Origin: Halopolyspora algeriensis | GTDB lineage: Bacteria; Actinomycetota; Actinomycetes; Mycobacteriales; Pseudonocardiaceae | Direction of reading: 5' to 3' | Assembly: GCF_003337235.1 (NCBI RefSeq) | Contig: NZ_QPJC01000005.1 | Coordinates: forward strand, 1 to 64,000 | Length of the DNA: 64,000 nt | In this document: piece by piece, positions 12,530 through 22,714 of the stretch | Numbering within the stretch: position 1 is the first letter of the stretch | Layout of the letters: each line of letters begins with the position of its first letter | Made by a program: the position numbers and the translations under genes | The notes under the pieces: model-generated | Seen by the model: the letters and a program-made list of their open reading frames with translations, nothing else | Databases searched by the model: none | What the model was told of the DNA's origin: nothing

Positions 12530-12665
12530 CCAGCATCGAAGGGGCACTCCGACGGCAGGTGTGGTGCGACTCGTACCACGCTTCCGCCAAGACCAACTTG
12601 ACCTGGTGACGCACAAGAGCGAACATTACTCTCCGTATCACTACTGAGCGTTTTTCCCCGGCAAC

Positions 12666-12671
12666 TACACT
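12666..12671 (+). promoter_or_regulatory. Possible minus-10 element of bldD
   Basis: TACACT lies 35 bases before the bldD ATG and fits TANNNT. The upstream minus-35 position (12643-12648) is poor. A BldD autoregulatory box could not be identified with confidence in the 12530-12700 interval. Confidence 0.35.
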
Positions 12672-12706
12672 AGGCTGACGGGGCGAATGAAACGGAGAAA
12701 CGCCAC

Positions 12707-13195
12707 ATGGGCGACTACGCCAAGGCGCTGGGCAACAAACTCCGCGCTATCCGCCAACAGCAGGGTCTCTCGCTGCACGGTGTCGAACAGAAATCAGGCG
12801 GACGGTGGAAGGCCGTGGTCGTCGGGTCCTATGAGCGTGGCGACCGCGCGGTGACCGTACAGAAGCTCGCCGAACTGGCCGACTTCTACGGTGTGCCGGT
12901 GGCCGAACTCCTTCCGGAGGGCCGGATCTCCTCCGGCGCCGAACCGGCCACGAAAGTCGTCATCAACCTGGAACGGCTGCAGCAGCTCCCTGCGGAGAAG
13001 GTGGGGCCACTGGCCCGCTACGCGGCCACCATCCAGAGCCAGCGCGGTGACTACAACGGCAAGGTGCTGTCGATCCGCACCGAGGACCTGCGATCGCTGG
13101 CCATCATCTACGACATGACCCCGGGTGAGCTCACCGAGCAGCTCATCGACTGGGGAGTGCTGCCGCCCGAAGCCCGACCGGCACGGGAGGAGTGA
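12707..13195 (+). CDS. bldD: Developmental master regulator BldD (cyclic-di-GMP-responsive)
   Basis: BldD is a DNA-binding repressor that dimerises when its C-domain binds a cyclic-di-GMP tetramer. Residues 1-80 form an HTH_3/XRE domain (ALGNKLRAIRQQQGLSLHGVE, then SYERGDRAVTVQKLAELADFYGVP). The C-domain has the ligand signature RGD-X8-RXXD: RGD at 113-115 and RTED at 124-127, where Streptomyces has RQDD. 162 aa, as usual. ATG start with GGAG upstream. It lies between nusB-efp and the pyr operon, an ancestral actinobacterial order. Outside sporulating genera BldD may regulate other c-di-GMP-linked processes. Confidence 0.95.
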   Translation: MGDYAKALGNKLRAIRQQQGLSLHGVEQKSGGRWKAVVVGSYERGDRAVTVQKLAELADFYGVPVAELLPEGRISSGAEPATKVVINLERLQQLPAEKVGPLARYAATIQSQRGDYNGKVLSIRTEDLRSLAIIYDMTPGELTEQLIDWGVLPPEARPAREE

Positions 13196-13203
13196 CGACC
13201 CGT

Positions 13204-13233
13204 CCCCGCATCCGCCCTCGGGGGGATGCGGGG
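13204..13233. terminator. Bidirectional hairpin between bldD and nusB
   Basis: CCCCGCATCC (13204-13213) and GGATGCGGGG (13224-13233) form a perfect 10-bp stem with a 10-base loop, between the convergent stops of bldD and nusB. No U-run. Confidence 0.75.
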
Positions 13234-13323
13234 ATCCGGCGCCGATGCGCTGTCCCGGTTGCCCGCGACAGCCGGAAGACGGCGAGAGAGGCACTCCGGT
13301 GCGGCCGGTCGCCTCCCGCCCGC

Positions 13324-13806
13324 TCAACTCCGGTCGGCGCTCTGCTCGGTACCGTCCCGGTCGGTGGCCTGCTCGCTCTCCTCGCCGTGCAACGAGCGAC
13401 GCATCTGGTCCCTGAGCCCCGCCAAGCGGCCGAGAACACCGTTGACGAAGCGGGGCGAATCATCGGTCGACAATGCCTTGGCCAGTTCCACGGCCTCGTC
13501 GATGGCCACGGCGGGTGGCACATCGGACCCCCACAGCAGCTCGAACAGCCCCAGACGCAGCACGGCCCGGTCCACGACGGGCATGCGTGCCAGCGTCCAT
13601 CCCTCGGCGTGTTCGACGAGGAGCTCGTCGATGCGCCTGCGATGCTCCGTGATCCCCGAGACGAGAGCGATCGTGTAATCCTTCACGGGTGGAACCTCGG
13701 TGGAACCGACCCGCTCGGACAGAAGCTGTTGAGGATCGAGTTCGCGCAGATCGGCCTCGTAGAGCACCTCCACCGCGCGCTTGCGGGCCTTGTTCCGCGT
13801 ACCCAA
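13324..13806 (-). CDS. nusB: Transcription antitermination factor NusB
   Basis: NusB with NusE (S10) binds boxA RNA and supports rRNA transcription antitermination. The 160-aa sequence starts GTRNKARKRAVEVLYEADLR, the RNA-binding arginine-rich helix, and contains the C-terminal family segment RAVLRLGLFELLW followed by AIDEAVELAKALSTDDSPRF. The only usable start in this frame after the efp stop is TTG at 13806, with an AGAGGG-type SD upstream. It is downstream of efp (57-base gap); the acidic Gln/Ser tail after residue 135 is poorly conserved. Confidence 0.95.
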   Translation of the reverse strand: MGTRNKARKRAVEVLYEADLRELDPQQLLSERVGSTEVPPVKDYTIALVSGITEHRRRIDELLVEHAEGWTLARMPVVDRAVLRLGLFELLWGSDVPPAVAIDEAVELAKALSTDDSPRFVNGVLGRLAGLRDQMRRSLHGEESEQATDRDGTEQSADRS

Positions 13807-13863
13807 CTCACACCCTCTTTCCGGCTGCGCGACCCCGGTTCGCCAGTGCGCTCCCGTGAGCCA

Positions 13864-14424
13864 TCACTTGACGCGGCCGAGGTAGCGACCGTCGCGTGGG
13901 TCGACCTTGATCTTCTCGCCGGTCTCGATGAACAGCGGGACCTGCACCTCGGCACCCGTTTCCAGGGTGGCGGGCTTGCTCCCGCCCGTGGAGCGATCGC
14001 CCTGCACACCCGGATCCGTGTGTGAGATCTGCAACTCCACGGAGGCGGGCAGCTCGACGTAGAGTGGCTCACCCTCGTGGCGGGCGAGAACCACGGTGCT
14101 GTTCTCCAGCATGTAATCGGCCGCGGTACCGATCACCTTCGGCGCGACCCCGATCTGGTCGTAGGTGTCGGGATCCATGAACACGTAGTCGGTGCCGTCG
14201 TTGTAGAGGTACGTCACCTCGCTGCGGTCGACGTTGGCGGTCTCCACCTTCACGCCTGCGTTGAAGGTCTTGTCCACCACCTTGCCGGACAGCACGTTCT
14301 TCAGGGTGGTGCGCACGAAAGCCGCGCCTTTGCCGGGCTTGACGTGCTGGAAACTCGTCACGGACCAGAGCTGGCCGTCGATGTTGAGCACCATTCCGTT
14401 CTTGAGGTCGTTCGTGGTGGCCAC
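13864..14424 (-). CDS. efp: Translation elongation factor P
   Basis: EF-P relieves ribosome stalling at consecutive prolines. The 186-aa protein has the three-beta-barrel sequence pattern with the tip loop KPGKGAAF; Lys32 is at the position modified in enterobacteria. No lysylation enzyme (epmA/epmB) is seen here, so it may act unmodified as reported for actinobacterial PGKGP-type loops. C-terminal signature YLGRVK is present. The frame extends upstream, but the GTG at 14424 has GGAGAG at proper distance and yields the normal N-terminus [10 protein letters not shown]. Confidence 0.97.
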   Translation of the reverse strand: MATTNDLKNGMVLNIDGQLWSVTSFQHVKPGKGAAFVRTTLKNVLSGKVVDKTFNAGVKVETANVDRSEVTYLYNDGTDYVFMDPDTYDQIGVAPKVIGTAADYMLENSTVVLARHEGEPLYVELPASVELQISHTDPGVQGDRSTGGSKPATLETGAEVQVPLFIETGEKIKVDPRDGRYLGRVK

Positions 14425-14523
14425 GGTCGAGGTCTCTCCTGTGGTGATGACTGCAGATGTGTGTCGCCGGCCACGAAGCCGGCGCGCGCCGCTCGCCGGC
14501 GCTCGGGGCACGCGTGCTGCCGC

Positions 14524-15633
14524 CTAAATGGCGACGAGCTCCTTCGTCGTCAGAGTGAGCAGTTCCGGCGTGCTCGGACGCACGATCAGCGTGTCCTCGA
14601 TACGGACTCCGCCACGCCCCGGCAGGTACACGCCGGGCTCGACGGTCACTGCCATCCCGGCCCCGATCGTACCGTCCCCGCGCTGGGACAGGGCCGGTGC
14701 CTCATGGATCTGCAAGCCGACACCGTGCCCGAGTCCGTGCAGGAACCGCTCGCCATATCCGGCATCGGTGATCACCTTGCGCGCGACGCTGTCCACCGTG
14801 CGCACGTCGGCGTCGACCCGCACGGCCTCGCGCCCGGCAGCCTGGGACGCGGCGACGAGCTCGTAGATCTCGCGCTGCCACTCGGCAGGCGAACCCAGCA
14901 CGACGGTCCTGGTCATATCCGAGTGGTAACCGTCGACCAGGGCTCCGAAGTCCATCTTCACGAAGTCACCGTTCGCCAGGACCGTGCCGTCGGGCCGGTG
15001 GTGCGGAACGGCCGAGTTCGCCCCCGCGGCCACGATCGTGTCGAACGAGGGGCCCGCCGCACCGTTGTCCAGCATCCGGGCCTCCAGATCCCTGGCGACC
15101 TCCAGTTCGGTCCGGCCGGGACGCAGACCTCCCTGCTCGAGCAGCTCGGCCAGCGCCCGGTCGGCGGCGGCACACGCAGCGCGGAGCGCCTCGACTTCGG
15201 CCTCGTCCTTGAACAGACGCAGCTGCTCGACCAATCCGGGAGTGCGGACCAGCTCGGCGGAAGGGGCGGCGCCGGCCAGCGCGTCCCACCCGTCGACGGT
15301 GACATGCCCGCTCTCGAAACCGACCCGCCGGTGCTGCGCGACTCCGGATTCGATGCGCCGCGCGAGCGCCGATGCACTGCCCCTGTCGATGAGCAGCTCG
15401 AGATCGGGAACCTGCTCACCCGCCTGGGTCTGGTATCGGCCGTCGGTGCAGAAGACGGTGCGTCGTTCGCTTCCCGCCTCATCGGCCGCGTGCACCAGCA
15501 GCGCCGCGTTCGACCCGGTGAAACCGGTCAGGTACCTGATGTTGAGCAGGTCCGTGACGAGCATCGCGTCCACCTCGTGTTCGCGAAGGTGGGCACGCAG
15601 GGCAGTACGTCGGTGGACGTGGGATTCCGGCAT
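14524..15633 (-). CDS. pepQ: Xaa-Pro dipeptidase/aminopeptidase (M24)
   Basis: A metal-dependent peptidase cleaving peptide bonds next to proline. The creatinase-like N-domain covers residues 1-135. The pita-bread domain shows all five metal ligands: Asp228 (KMDFGA), Asp239 (YHSDMTR), His303 (HGLGHGVGLQIHE), Glu332 (VEPGVY) and Glu346 (VRIEDT). 369 aa, ATG start. It sits directly upstream of efp in the conserved aroQ-pepQ-efp-nusB order (Rv2537c-Rv2533c in M. tuberculosis). Dipeptidase versus aminopeptidase specificity cannot be told from the sequence. Confidence 0.93.
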   Translation of the reverse strand: MPESHVHRRTALRAHLREHEVDAMLVTDLLNIRYLTGFTGSNAALLVHAADEAGSERRTVFCTDGRYQTQAGEQVPDLELLIDRGSASALARRIESGVAQHRRVGFESGHVTVDGWDALAGAAPSAELVRTPGLVEQLRLFKDEAEVEALRAACAAADRALAELLEQGGLRPGRTELEVARDLEARMLDNGAAGPSFDTIVAAGANSAVPHHRPDGTVLANGDFVKMDFGALVDGYHSDMTRTVVLGSPAEWQREIYELVAASQAAGREAVRVDADVRTVDSVARKVITDAGYGERFLHGLGHGVGLQIHEAPALSQRGDGTIGAGMAVTVEPGVYLPGRGGVRIEDTLIVRPSTPELLTLTTKELVAI

Positions 15634-15731
15634 GCACCGCAGCCTAAACGAGTAGCTCCGCAGCGGTGGACATGCGCTGTGGTGTGTTCTTCGCTCGGGT
15701 GATCGAGCCGGGCGCAGTGACCCGCCGGAGT

Positions 15732-17436
<1,705 letters not shown>

Positions 17437-17955
17437 CTAGCTCGTGCGCGCTGCCTGCAGGCCCGCGACGATCCGATCGACCACGGCCGGCGGCTCGATC
17501 TCGTCCGTGTCCACCTCCCAGGTGGCCACCTGGCGATACAGCGGCAACCGCGCCTGCAGCAACGCCTTGAAAGTGGCGCGGGGATTGACCCCGGCCAGCA
17601 GGGGACGGGCGGTGGACAAGCCGGTCCGGCGTGCTCCCTCGGCCAACCCGACACTCAGGAACGCAACCGGCTGATCCACCAAGCGCTCGCGGGTACGTTC
17701 CGACAGCACAGCGCCACCCCCCAGGGACAGCACACCGGAGTGCTCGGCCAGCGCCACGGCGATCGCCTCCTCCTCCCGCTCCCGGAACGCAGGCTCCCCG
17801 TCGTTGGTGAAGATCTCCGGGATGGGCTTGCCCGCGAGCCGCTCGACGTCGGCGTCGGTATCCCGGAAATCCGCACCGAGCCGGTCCGCCAGCAAACGAC
17901 CGACCACCGTCTTTCCCGCTCCGGGTGGTCCCACCAGCACGGCGCGCGGGCTCAT
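17437..17955 (-). CDS. aroK: Shikimate kinase
   Basis: Phosphorylates shikimate at the 3-hydroxyl. The P-loop GPPGAGKT is at residues 9-16; the shikimate-binding DTDADVE, FREREEEA and LGGGAVL follow, then the lid segment ARPLL. 172 aa. GTG (17958) and ATG (17955) are adjacent; the ATG shares a base with the aroC stop (TGATG) and is taken as the start, with AAAGGTG upstream. Confidence 0.95.
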   Translation of the reverse strand: MSPRAVLVGPPGAGKTVVGRLLADRLGADFRDTDADVERLAGKPIPEIFTNDGEPAFREREEEAIAVALAEHSGVLSLGGGAVLSERTRERLVDQPVAFLSVGLAEGARRTGLSTARPLLAGVNPRATFKALLQARLPLYRQVATWEVDTDEIEPPAVVDRIVAGLQAARTS

Positions 17956-19169
17956 CACCGCACCTTTCGCTCATCGGTACGCTCGGCCAGTCCGGCCAGG
18001 TACCCATCGACATTGCGCCGGGTCTCGGCCAGCGAATCCCCACCGAACTTCTCCAGCACGGCCTGCGCCAGCACGAGAGCGACCATCGTCTCGGCGACCA
18101 CGGCGGCACGCGGAACGGCGGTGACATCGGAACGCTGGTGCATCGCCCTGGCGGGCTCACCGGTGCTCACGTCCACGGTAGCCAGTGCGCGGGGCAGGCT
18201 GGATATCGGCTTCTTGGCCGCGCGCACGATGAGGGGTTCACCGTTGGTCATGCCGCCTTCGAGCCCACCCGCACGGTTGCTTCCACGACTGACCCAGTTC
18301 GCCCCGCCGGACGGGTACATCTCGTCATGCGCACGGCTACCGCGACGGCGCGCGTTGGCGAATCCCTCGCCGATCTCCACGCCCTTGATCGCCTGGATGC
18401 TCATCAGCGCCGCGGCCAATCGCGCATCGAGCTTGCGGTCCCAGTGCACGTGCGACCCCACGCCCGGCGGCACCCCGTAGGCGATCACCTCGACCACCCC
18501 CCCGAGCGTGTCGCCGTCGGCTTTCGCCGCATCGACCTCGGCCATCATCCGGTCGGTGGCGGAGTCCCCGAAAGCACGTACCGGGTTGTCGTCGATGGCA
18601 GGCAGGTCCTCCGGCGTGGGAAGCCTGTCGGTCTCGGCGTCCACATCGCCGAGACCGACCACATGACTGACCAGCTCCACCCCGAGCGCCTGACGCAGGA
18701 AAAGTCGCGCCACAGTGCCGACAGCCACCCGCGCGGCGGTCTCGCGGGCGCTGGCACGTTCCAGCACGGGCCGCGACTCGTCGAAACCGTACTTCTGCAT
18801 CCCGGGCAGATCGGCATGGCCCGGGCGCGGCCGGGTCAGCGGCTCGCTGCGTGCCTGAGACGCCAGTGTGTCCGGATCGACCGGATCCGCGGCCATGACC
18901 TGTTCCCACTTGGGCCACTCGGTGTTGCCGATCCGCACCGCGATCGGCCCGCCCTGCGTCAGACCGTGCCGGACACCGCCGATGATCTCCAACTCGTCGG
19001 CTTCGAAGTTCATCCGCGGACTGCGGCCGAAACCGAGCTTGCGGCGCTGCAGCTGGGTGGCGATATCGGACGTGGTGACCTCGACTCCGGCCACCATGCC
19101 TTCCAGCATTGCCACCAGCGCGGGCCCATGTGATTCTCCGGCGGTCATCCAGCGCAGCACACCAGGCAT
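17955..19169 (-). CDS. aroC: Chorismate synthase
   Basis: Last shikimate-pathway step: FMN-dependent elimination of phosphate from EPSP to chorismate. N-terminus [18 protein letters not shown] is diagnostic, with [35 protein letters not shown] in the FMN/EPSP region and the C-terminal signature [15 protein letters not shown]. 404 aa. The frame is open 16 codons further upstream but the ATG at 19169 gives the family N-terminus; no strong SD is seen. Confidence 0.97.
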   Translation of the reverse strand: MPGVLRWMTAGESHGPALVAMLEGMVAGVEVTTSDIATQLQRRKLGFGRSPRMNFEADELEIIGGVRHGLTQGGPIAVRIGNTEWPKWEQVMAADPVDPDTLASQARSEPLTRPRPGHADLPGMQKYGFDESRPVLERASARETAARVAVGTVARLFLRQALGVELVSHVVGLGDVDAETDRLPTPEDLPAIDDNPVRAFGDSATDRMMAEVDAAKADGDTLGGVVEVIAYGVPPGVGSHVHWDRKLDARLAAALMSIQAIKGVEIGEGFANARRRGSRAHDEMYPSGGANWVSRGSNRAGGLEGGMTNGEPLIVRAAKKPISSLPRALATVDVSTGEPARAMHQRSDVTAVPRAAVVAETMVALVLAQAVLEKFGGDSLAETRRNVDGYLAGLAERTDERKVR

Positions 19170-19235
19170 CTTGTCACGGTCGGCTCGGTGCGGTACCTGC
19201 CGGGGTCGGCTCGGCACGCCTGCGACACCGGGCCG

Positions 19236-19883
19236 TCACAGAGCGGTCTGCACCGACATCGCCGCCGGGAAAGTCGTGGCCAGCCATGCCGGCAGGAGCA
19301 TGGCGGGACCGTGCGGAACGGTTGTCGCCCGCGCCACGCATGCCGCCGCGAGGGTGAGAACGGCGGCGGCGACCATGGTCACCATGACCGCGACCGGGGA
19401 CACGGCACCGACGGCGGCACCGAGACTGCCCGCCAGTTTCACATCGCCTGCGCCCATCGCCGTCGGCGACAGCAGCCGTACACACGCGTACGAACCCGCG
19501 AACAGGATCGCACCGGACAGGGCTCGAAGGGCCATCTCGGGGTCCCGGCCCGCACAGGCCGCCAGAGCCAGCACCCCGGCCGCGACCGGGTAGGCGGTCA
19601 GTGTCAGCGCGTCCGGCAGGCGCCCGGCGAACAGATCACAGACGGTGAGCATCATGGCGAGCCAGCCGAGCAGCAGCGGCACCGGCATCCACCACAAGGG
19701 GAAGGCCCCCGCCAGATTCCCGGCCGCCGCGGTCGTCCACAGCAGCGCAACGCCCACTTCGCACCACAGCTTCGGTGGCCGCACCCCGCGCCGGAGTCTC
19801 CGCAGCAGGCACCTTCCGAGCCGACCGGCTCCGAGACCTGCGATGCCGCAAGCCACGGTGGTCACGATCCCCGTATCGAGCAT
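19236..19883 (-). CDS. Prepilin peptidase-like membrane protein (A24 family)
   Basis: A polytopic membrane aspartic protease of the type IV prepilin peptidase family. The 215-aa protein is very hydrophobic with about six membrane segments. Both catalytic aspartates are recognisable: Asp83 in CDLFAGRLPDAL and Asp147 in GAGDVKL. It lacks the N-terminal cytoplasmic methylase domain of full PilD, as in short actinobacterial forms (Rv2551c, near aroE in M. tuberculosis, is the presumed counterpart). No pilin gene is nearby, so the substrate is unknown. The frame extends upstream; the ATG at 19883 gives a clean membrane start. Confidence 0.85.
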   Translation of the reverse strand: MLDTGIVTTVACGIAGLGAGRLGRCLLRRLRRGVRPPKLWCEVGVALLWTTAAAGNLAGAFPLWWMPVPLLLGWLAMMLTVCDLFAGRLPDALTLTAYPVAAGVLALAACAGRDPEMALRALSGAILFAGSYACVRLLSPTAMGAGDVKLAGSLGAAVGAVSPVAVMVTMVAAAVLTLAAACVARATTVPHGPAMLLPAWLATTFPAAMSVQTAL

Positions 19884-19961
19884 GTCCGCAGGATGGCGCG
19901 CGCATCCGGCTCGCTCGCTCATGCACCACGCGGATCCCCGCGTGTCGGACACCGACCGGCC

Positions 19962-20417
19962 TCACCTCTGCACCGTGAACACGGCCTCGCCGGCCAGAAC
20001 CTGGTCATCCTCACGCAGATCACCGAGCGCGTCGGCGCCGATCTCCAGCACCACGACAGGACATATCGAACTGAACCCGTGGGCTTCGATCCCGGTCGGG
20101 TCCCAGGTGATGATCCGCTGCCCCACCCGAACGGTCTCGCCCTGCGTCACGTGCGCCGTGAATCCCTCACCGCCGAGCTTGACCGTGTCCAGCCCCAGAT
20201 GCACCAGGACGGCGAAGCCCTCCGGTGTCGTGATCACGAAAGCGTGCGGGTGCAGCGTGGCCACGGTGCCCGCGACCGGAGCCACCGCATCACCGCGCCC
20301 GCCCCGGGGTTTGACCGCCATCCCGGGGCCCACCATCGCCTGCGAGAACACCGGATCGGGCACCTCGCCGAGCGGCGCCGTCAAGCCGCTGACCGGGCTG
20401 ACGACCTCGACGCTCAC
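19962..20417 (-). CDS. PTS glucose/N-acetylglucosamine-type EIIA
   Basis: Cytoplasmic EIIA that receives phosphate from HPr and passes it to EIIB. The PTS_EIIA_1 pattern is clear: HPHAFVITTPEG (His58) and the phospho-acceptor His73 in VLVHLGLDTVKL. 151 aa. The GTG at 20417 overlaps the EIIB stop (GTGA), so EIIB and EIIA are coupled. Compared with E. coli Crr the fold and both active-site histidines are kept. The EIIC is encoded divergently at 20996. Confidence 0.92.
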   Translation of the reverse strand: MSVEVVSPVSGLTAPLGEVPDPVFSQAMVGPGMAVKPRGGRGDAVAPVAGTVATLHPHAFVITTPEGFAVLVHLGLDTVKLGGEGFTAHVTQGETVRVGQRIITWDPTGIEAHGFSSICPVVVLEIGADALGDLREDDQVLAGEAVFTVQR

Positions 20418-20650
20418 AGCAGGTCCTCGATATCGCCGGCAAGGGTGTCGGCTTCCGGCCCCACCACCACTTGCACAACCGATCCCTGGCGCATGACCCC
20501 GTGGGCGCCCGCCGACTTCAACGCGGCCTCGTCGACCCGGGAATCGTCCTCGACCTCGCAACGCAACCGTGTGATGCACGGCTCGATGTCGACCACGTTG
20601 TTCCCCCCGCCGAGCGCGGCCAGGATCGCGGCGGCTTTGTCCTCGGCCAC
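20414..20650 (-). CDS. PTS glucose/N-acetylglucosamine-type EIIB
   Basis: A 78-aa EIIB domain that phosphorylates the transported sugar. The phospho-cysteine is Cys25 in VDIEPCITRLRCEV, followed by DESRVDEAALKSAGAHGV-type sequence ending in VVVGPEADTLAGDIEDLL. GTG start at 20650 with AAGGAGG four to five bases upstream; upstream codons in the same frame lack any similarity. It leads the EIIB-EIIA pair. Confidence 0.92.
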   Translation of the reverse strand: MAEDKAAAILAALGGGNNVVDIEPCITRLRCEVEDDSRVDEAALKSAGAHGVMRQGSVVQVVVGPEADTLAGDIEDLL

Positions 20651-20995
20651 CCTGCCTCCTTCATCTCCACGGCGTCTCGGAGACCTCGTGCACGCACGGC
20701 ATCCCGCGTGGCCGTGCCCGACGGACGCGGTCCCGGTGATCGCGGAGTTCATCGCGGCAAAGACGCATATTCGCTTGACACCGGATCATCCGCGGCGCAT
20801 GGTTCCCCATCGACCGGTATGGACCGGACCGTACCAAACACGGGCACAGGCCCGAGGAATCTTTCCAACGGGAGGCGGTATGGGAGCCGAGCCGACGGTA
20901 CGGGGCCGTCCTCACCGCCGAGTACCGACGGACCTGCGACAGCAGGACGGGCCACACGGGTGTCGAGGCGACCGACCGGCTCCGGGAGGGATCTG
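20651..20995. other. Divergent intergenic region between PTS EIIB and EIIC
   Basis: A 345-base region carrying the regulatory sites for both directions. On plus, TTGACA (20775-20780) is 17 bases before CATGGT (20798-20803), a weak candidate promoter. A loose inverted repeat GGTA-N12-TACC occurs in the segment around 20820. I looked for a DasR-type operator and did not find a convincing one. Confidence 0.4.
20775..20803 (+). promoter_or_regulatory. Weak candidate promoter for PTS EIIC
   Basis: A perfect TTGACA minus-35 with a 17-base spacer to CATGGT (three of six matches to the consensus). It would leave a leader of about 185 bases before the TTG start. Confidence 0.3.
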
Positions 20996-22294
20996 TTGAA
21001 CACCGGCGACCCCACAGCGACAACGGGCAGCTCCAGCAGGAGTTTCGCGCTGCTACAGCGATTCGGGCGGAGCCTGATGTTGCCCATCGCGGTTCTGCCC
21101 GCCGCCGCGCTGCTGCTCCGGCTGGGGCAGGACGATTTGCTCGGCGCCATTGCCGGGCTCGAAGCAGTGGCAGGGGTGATCGGTGCCGCCGGGGGCGCAC
21201 TGTTCGACAACCTCCCCCTGTTGTTCGCGGTCGGTGTGGCCATCGGCATCGCCAGGAGAGCCGACGGATCGACCGCACTGGCGGGGGCGATCGGCTATCT
21301 GGTGCTGGCAGGTGTGCTCTGGGAAATGACCGGCACCGAGGCGGGCACCGCCTACAACGGGGGCCCCTACGGCGTTCTGGGCGGCATCATCGCCGGTTTG
21401 ACCGCAGCCTTCCTGTGGCAGCGTTACCACCGGATCAAACTTCCCGACTACCTCGCCTTCTTCGGTGGGCGCCGGTTCGTGCCCATCATCACCTCGGTGG
21501 CCATGCTGGCCATCGGCGTGCTCCTCGGACTCGTCTACCCGGTCTTCGATGCGGGATTGACGGCCTTCGGCAATGCCGTCACCGGCAACGCGATCATCGG
21601 CGGCGGCATCTACGGCGTGGTCAACCGCCTGTTGATCCCCTTCGGGCTGCACCACATCCCCAACTCCGTGGTCTGGTTCCTCACCGGGGAGTACCAGGGC
21701 GCGCATGGTGACATCAATCGCTTCTTCGCCGGGGACCCCACGGCGGGTACCTTCATGACCGGCTTCTTTCCCATCTTCATGTTCGCCCTGCCCGCAGCCG
21801 CTCTGGCCATTTACCACTGTGCCAAACCCGCACAGCGCAAGATCGTCGGCGGGATCATGTTCTCCACCGCGCTGACCGCCTTCCTCACCGGCGTGACCGA
21901 GCCCCTGGAGTTCTCGTTCCTCTTCGTGGCCTGGCCGTTGCTGCTCATCCACGCCGTCCTGACCGGAACGTCGATGGCACTGGTCAATGCCCTGGACATC
22001 CATTCCGGTTTCGCCTTTTCGGCCGGAGCGATCGACTACGTGCTCAACTTCGGGATCTCCCAGAAACCGCTGTGGTTGATCCCGATCGGGCTCGGGTACG
22101 CGGTCCTCTACTACGTCCTCTTCCGGTTCGTCATCACCCGGTGGAACCTGCCCACTCCGGGGCGCGAGGACGACGACACCACCGCGGGTGGCGGTGTCCC
22201 GGAAAGAACGCGGGCATCGAGTGCAAGCTCCTCGGCCGAGGAGACCGACGCCGGGTCCACCGGAACACATGCCGAGGACACGGGCCGCGCATGA
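20996..22294 (+). CDS. PTS glucose/N-acetylglucosamine-type EIIC permease
   Basis: The membrane permease of the PTS, moving and helping phosphorylate a hexose or amino sugar. The 432-aa protein has about ten hydrophobic segments starting at residue 26 (LMLPIAVLPAAALLLRLG), the LPLLFAVGVAIGIAR motif, the substrate loop FGLHHIPNSVVWF, and ITEP-like TGVTEPLEFSF. These are features of the NagE/PtsG family. I start it at TTG 20996, which has GGGAGG six bases upstream; the frame is open earlier but unlike any protein. The C-terminal 45 residues are a Ser/Thr/Glu-rich tail. Sugar specificity (glucose or GlcNAc) is not settled by sequence alone. Confidence 0.92.
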   Translation: MNTGDPTATTGSSSRSFALLQRFGRSLMLPIAVLPAAALLLRLGQDDLLGAIAGLEAVAGVIGAAGGALFDNLPLLFAVGVAIGIARRADGSTALAGAIGYLVLAGVLWEMTGTEAGTAYNGGPYGVLGGIIAGLTAAFLWQRYHRIKLPDYLAFFGGRRFVPIITSVAMLAIGVLLGLVYPVFDAGLTAFGNAVTGNAIIGGGIYGVVNRLLIPFGLHHIPNSVVWFLTGEYQGAHGDINRFFAGDPTAGTFMTGFFPIFMFALPAAALAIYHCAKPAQRKIVGGIMFSTALTAFLTGVTEPLEFSFLFVAWPLLLIHAVLTGTSMALVNALDIHSGFAFSAGAIDYVLNFGISQKPLWLIPIGLGYAVLYYVLFRFVITRWNLPTPGREDDDTTAGGGVPERTRASSASSSAEETDAGSTGTHAEDTGRA

Positions 22295-22317
22295 CAGCGC
22301 CCCAGTGGGTACTTCCC

Positions 22318-22355
22318 GTTCCGGCGGTTATTTCCCCGGCCGCTCCTGCCGGAAC
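22318..22355 (+). promoter_or_regulatory. Inverted repeat between EIIC and HPr
   Basis: GTTCCGGC (22318-22325) and GCCGGAAC (22348-22355) are perfect 8-bp arms with a 22-base spacer. It could be an RNA stem-loop affecting HPr expression or a protein-binding site. Confidence 0.35.
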
Positions 22356-22394
22356 CATCGCCTGTCGACGACATATCCCCGAGAATGGACAACC

Positions 22395-22664
22395 ATGCCC
22401 GAACGACGGGTCATCGTGGCCAGCAAGGTGGGCCTGCACGCACGTCCGGCCGCCGTGCTGGCCAAGAGCGCAGCAGCACAGCCGGTCACCATCACCATCA
22501 GCAAGGACGGATGCCCCCCGGTCGAGGCCGGGAGCATTCTGGGGCTGATGACGCTCGGTGCGGCCCACGGTGACGAAATCGTCCTCGCCGCCGAAGGCGA
22601 GGGTGCCGACGCGGCTCTGGACCGGCTCGCCGAACTCGTCGGCACCGAACTCGGCGACGAGTAG
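22395..22664 (+). CDS. ptsH: Phosphocarrier protein HPr
   Basis: HPr takes phosphate from PEP-dependent Enzyme I and passes it to EIIA. The 89-aa protein has the active His15 in SKVGLHARPAAVLAKSAA. It also keeps Ser47 in EAGSILGLMTLGA, the position phosphorylated by HPr kinase in Firmicutes. It lies 100 bases after EIIC on the same strand. No Enzyme I gene is in the window, so the module depends on ptsI elsewhere. Confidence 0.95.
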   Translation: MPERRVIVASKVGLHARPAAVLAKSAAAQPVTITISKDGCPPVEAGSILGLMTLGAAHGDEIVLAAEGEGADAALDRLAELVGTELGDE

Positions 22665-22694
22665 CCGTCCGAGGGCCACGGCCCGGGCCACCCG

Positions 22695-22709
22695 CAGGTG
22701 CCCCACCTG
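22695..22709. terminator. Small hairpin between convergent ptsH and aroE
   Basis: CAGGTG (22695-22700) and CACCTG (22704-22709) make a 6-bp stem with a 3-base loop in the 50-base convergent gap. Weak. Confidence 0.35.
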
Positions 22710-22714
22710 TCCCG

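Noticed and set aside
12530-12700. A BldD box upstream of bldD
   Set aside because: I compared the region with the 15-bp pseudo-palindromic BldD consensus; TGACGC near 12607 fits only one half.
20651-20995. A possible DasR (dre) operator upstream of the PTS genes
   Set aside because: The best candidate near 20820 does not fit the TGGTCTAGACCA pattern well enough on either arm.
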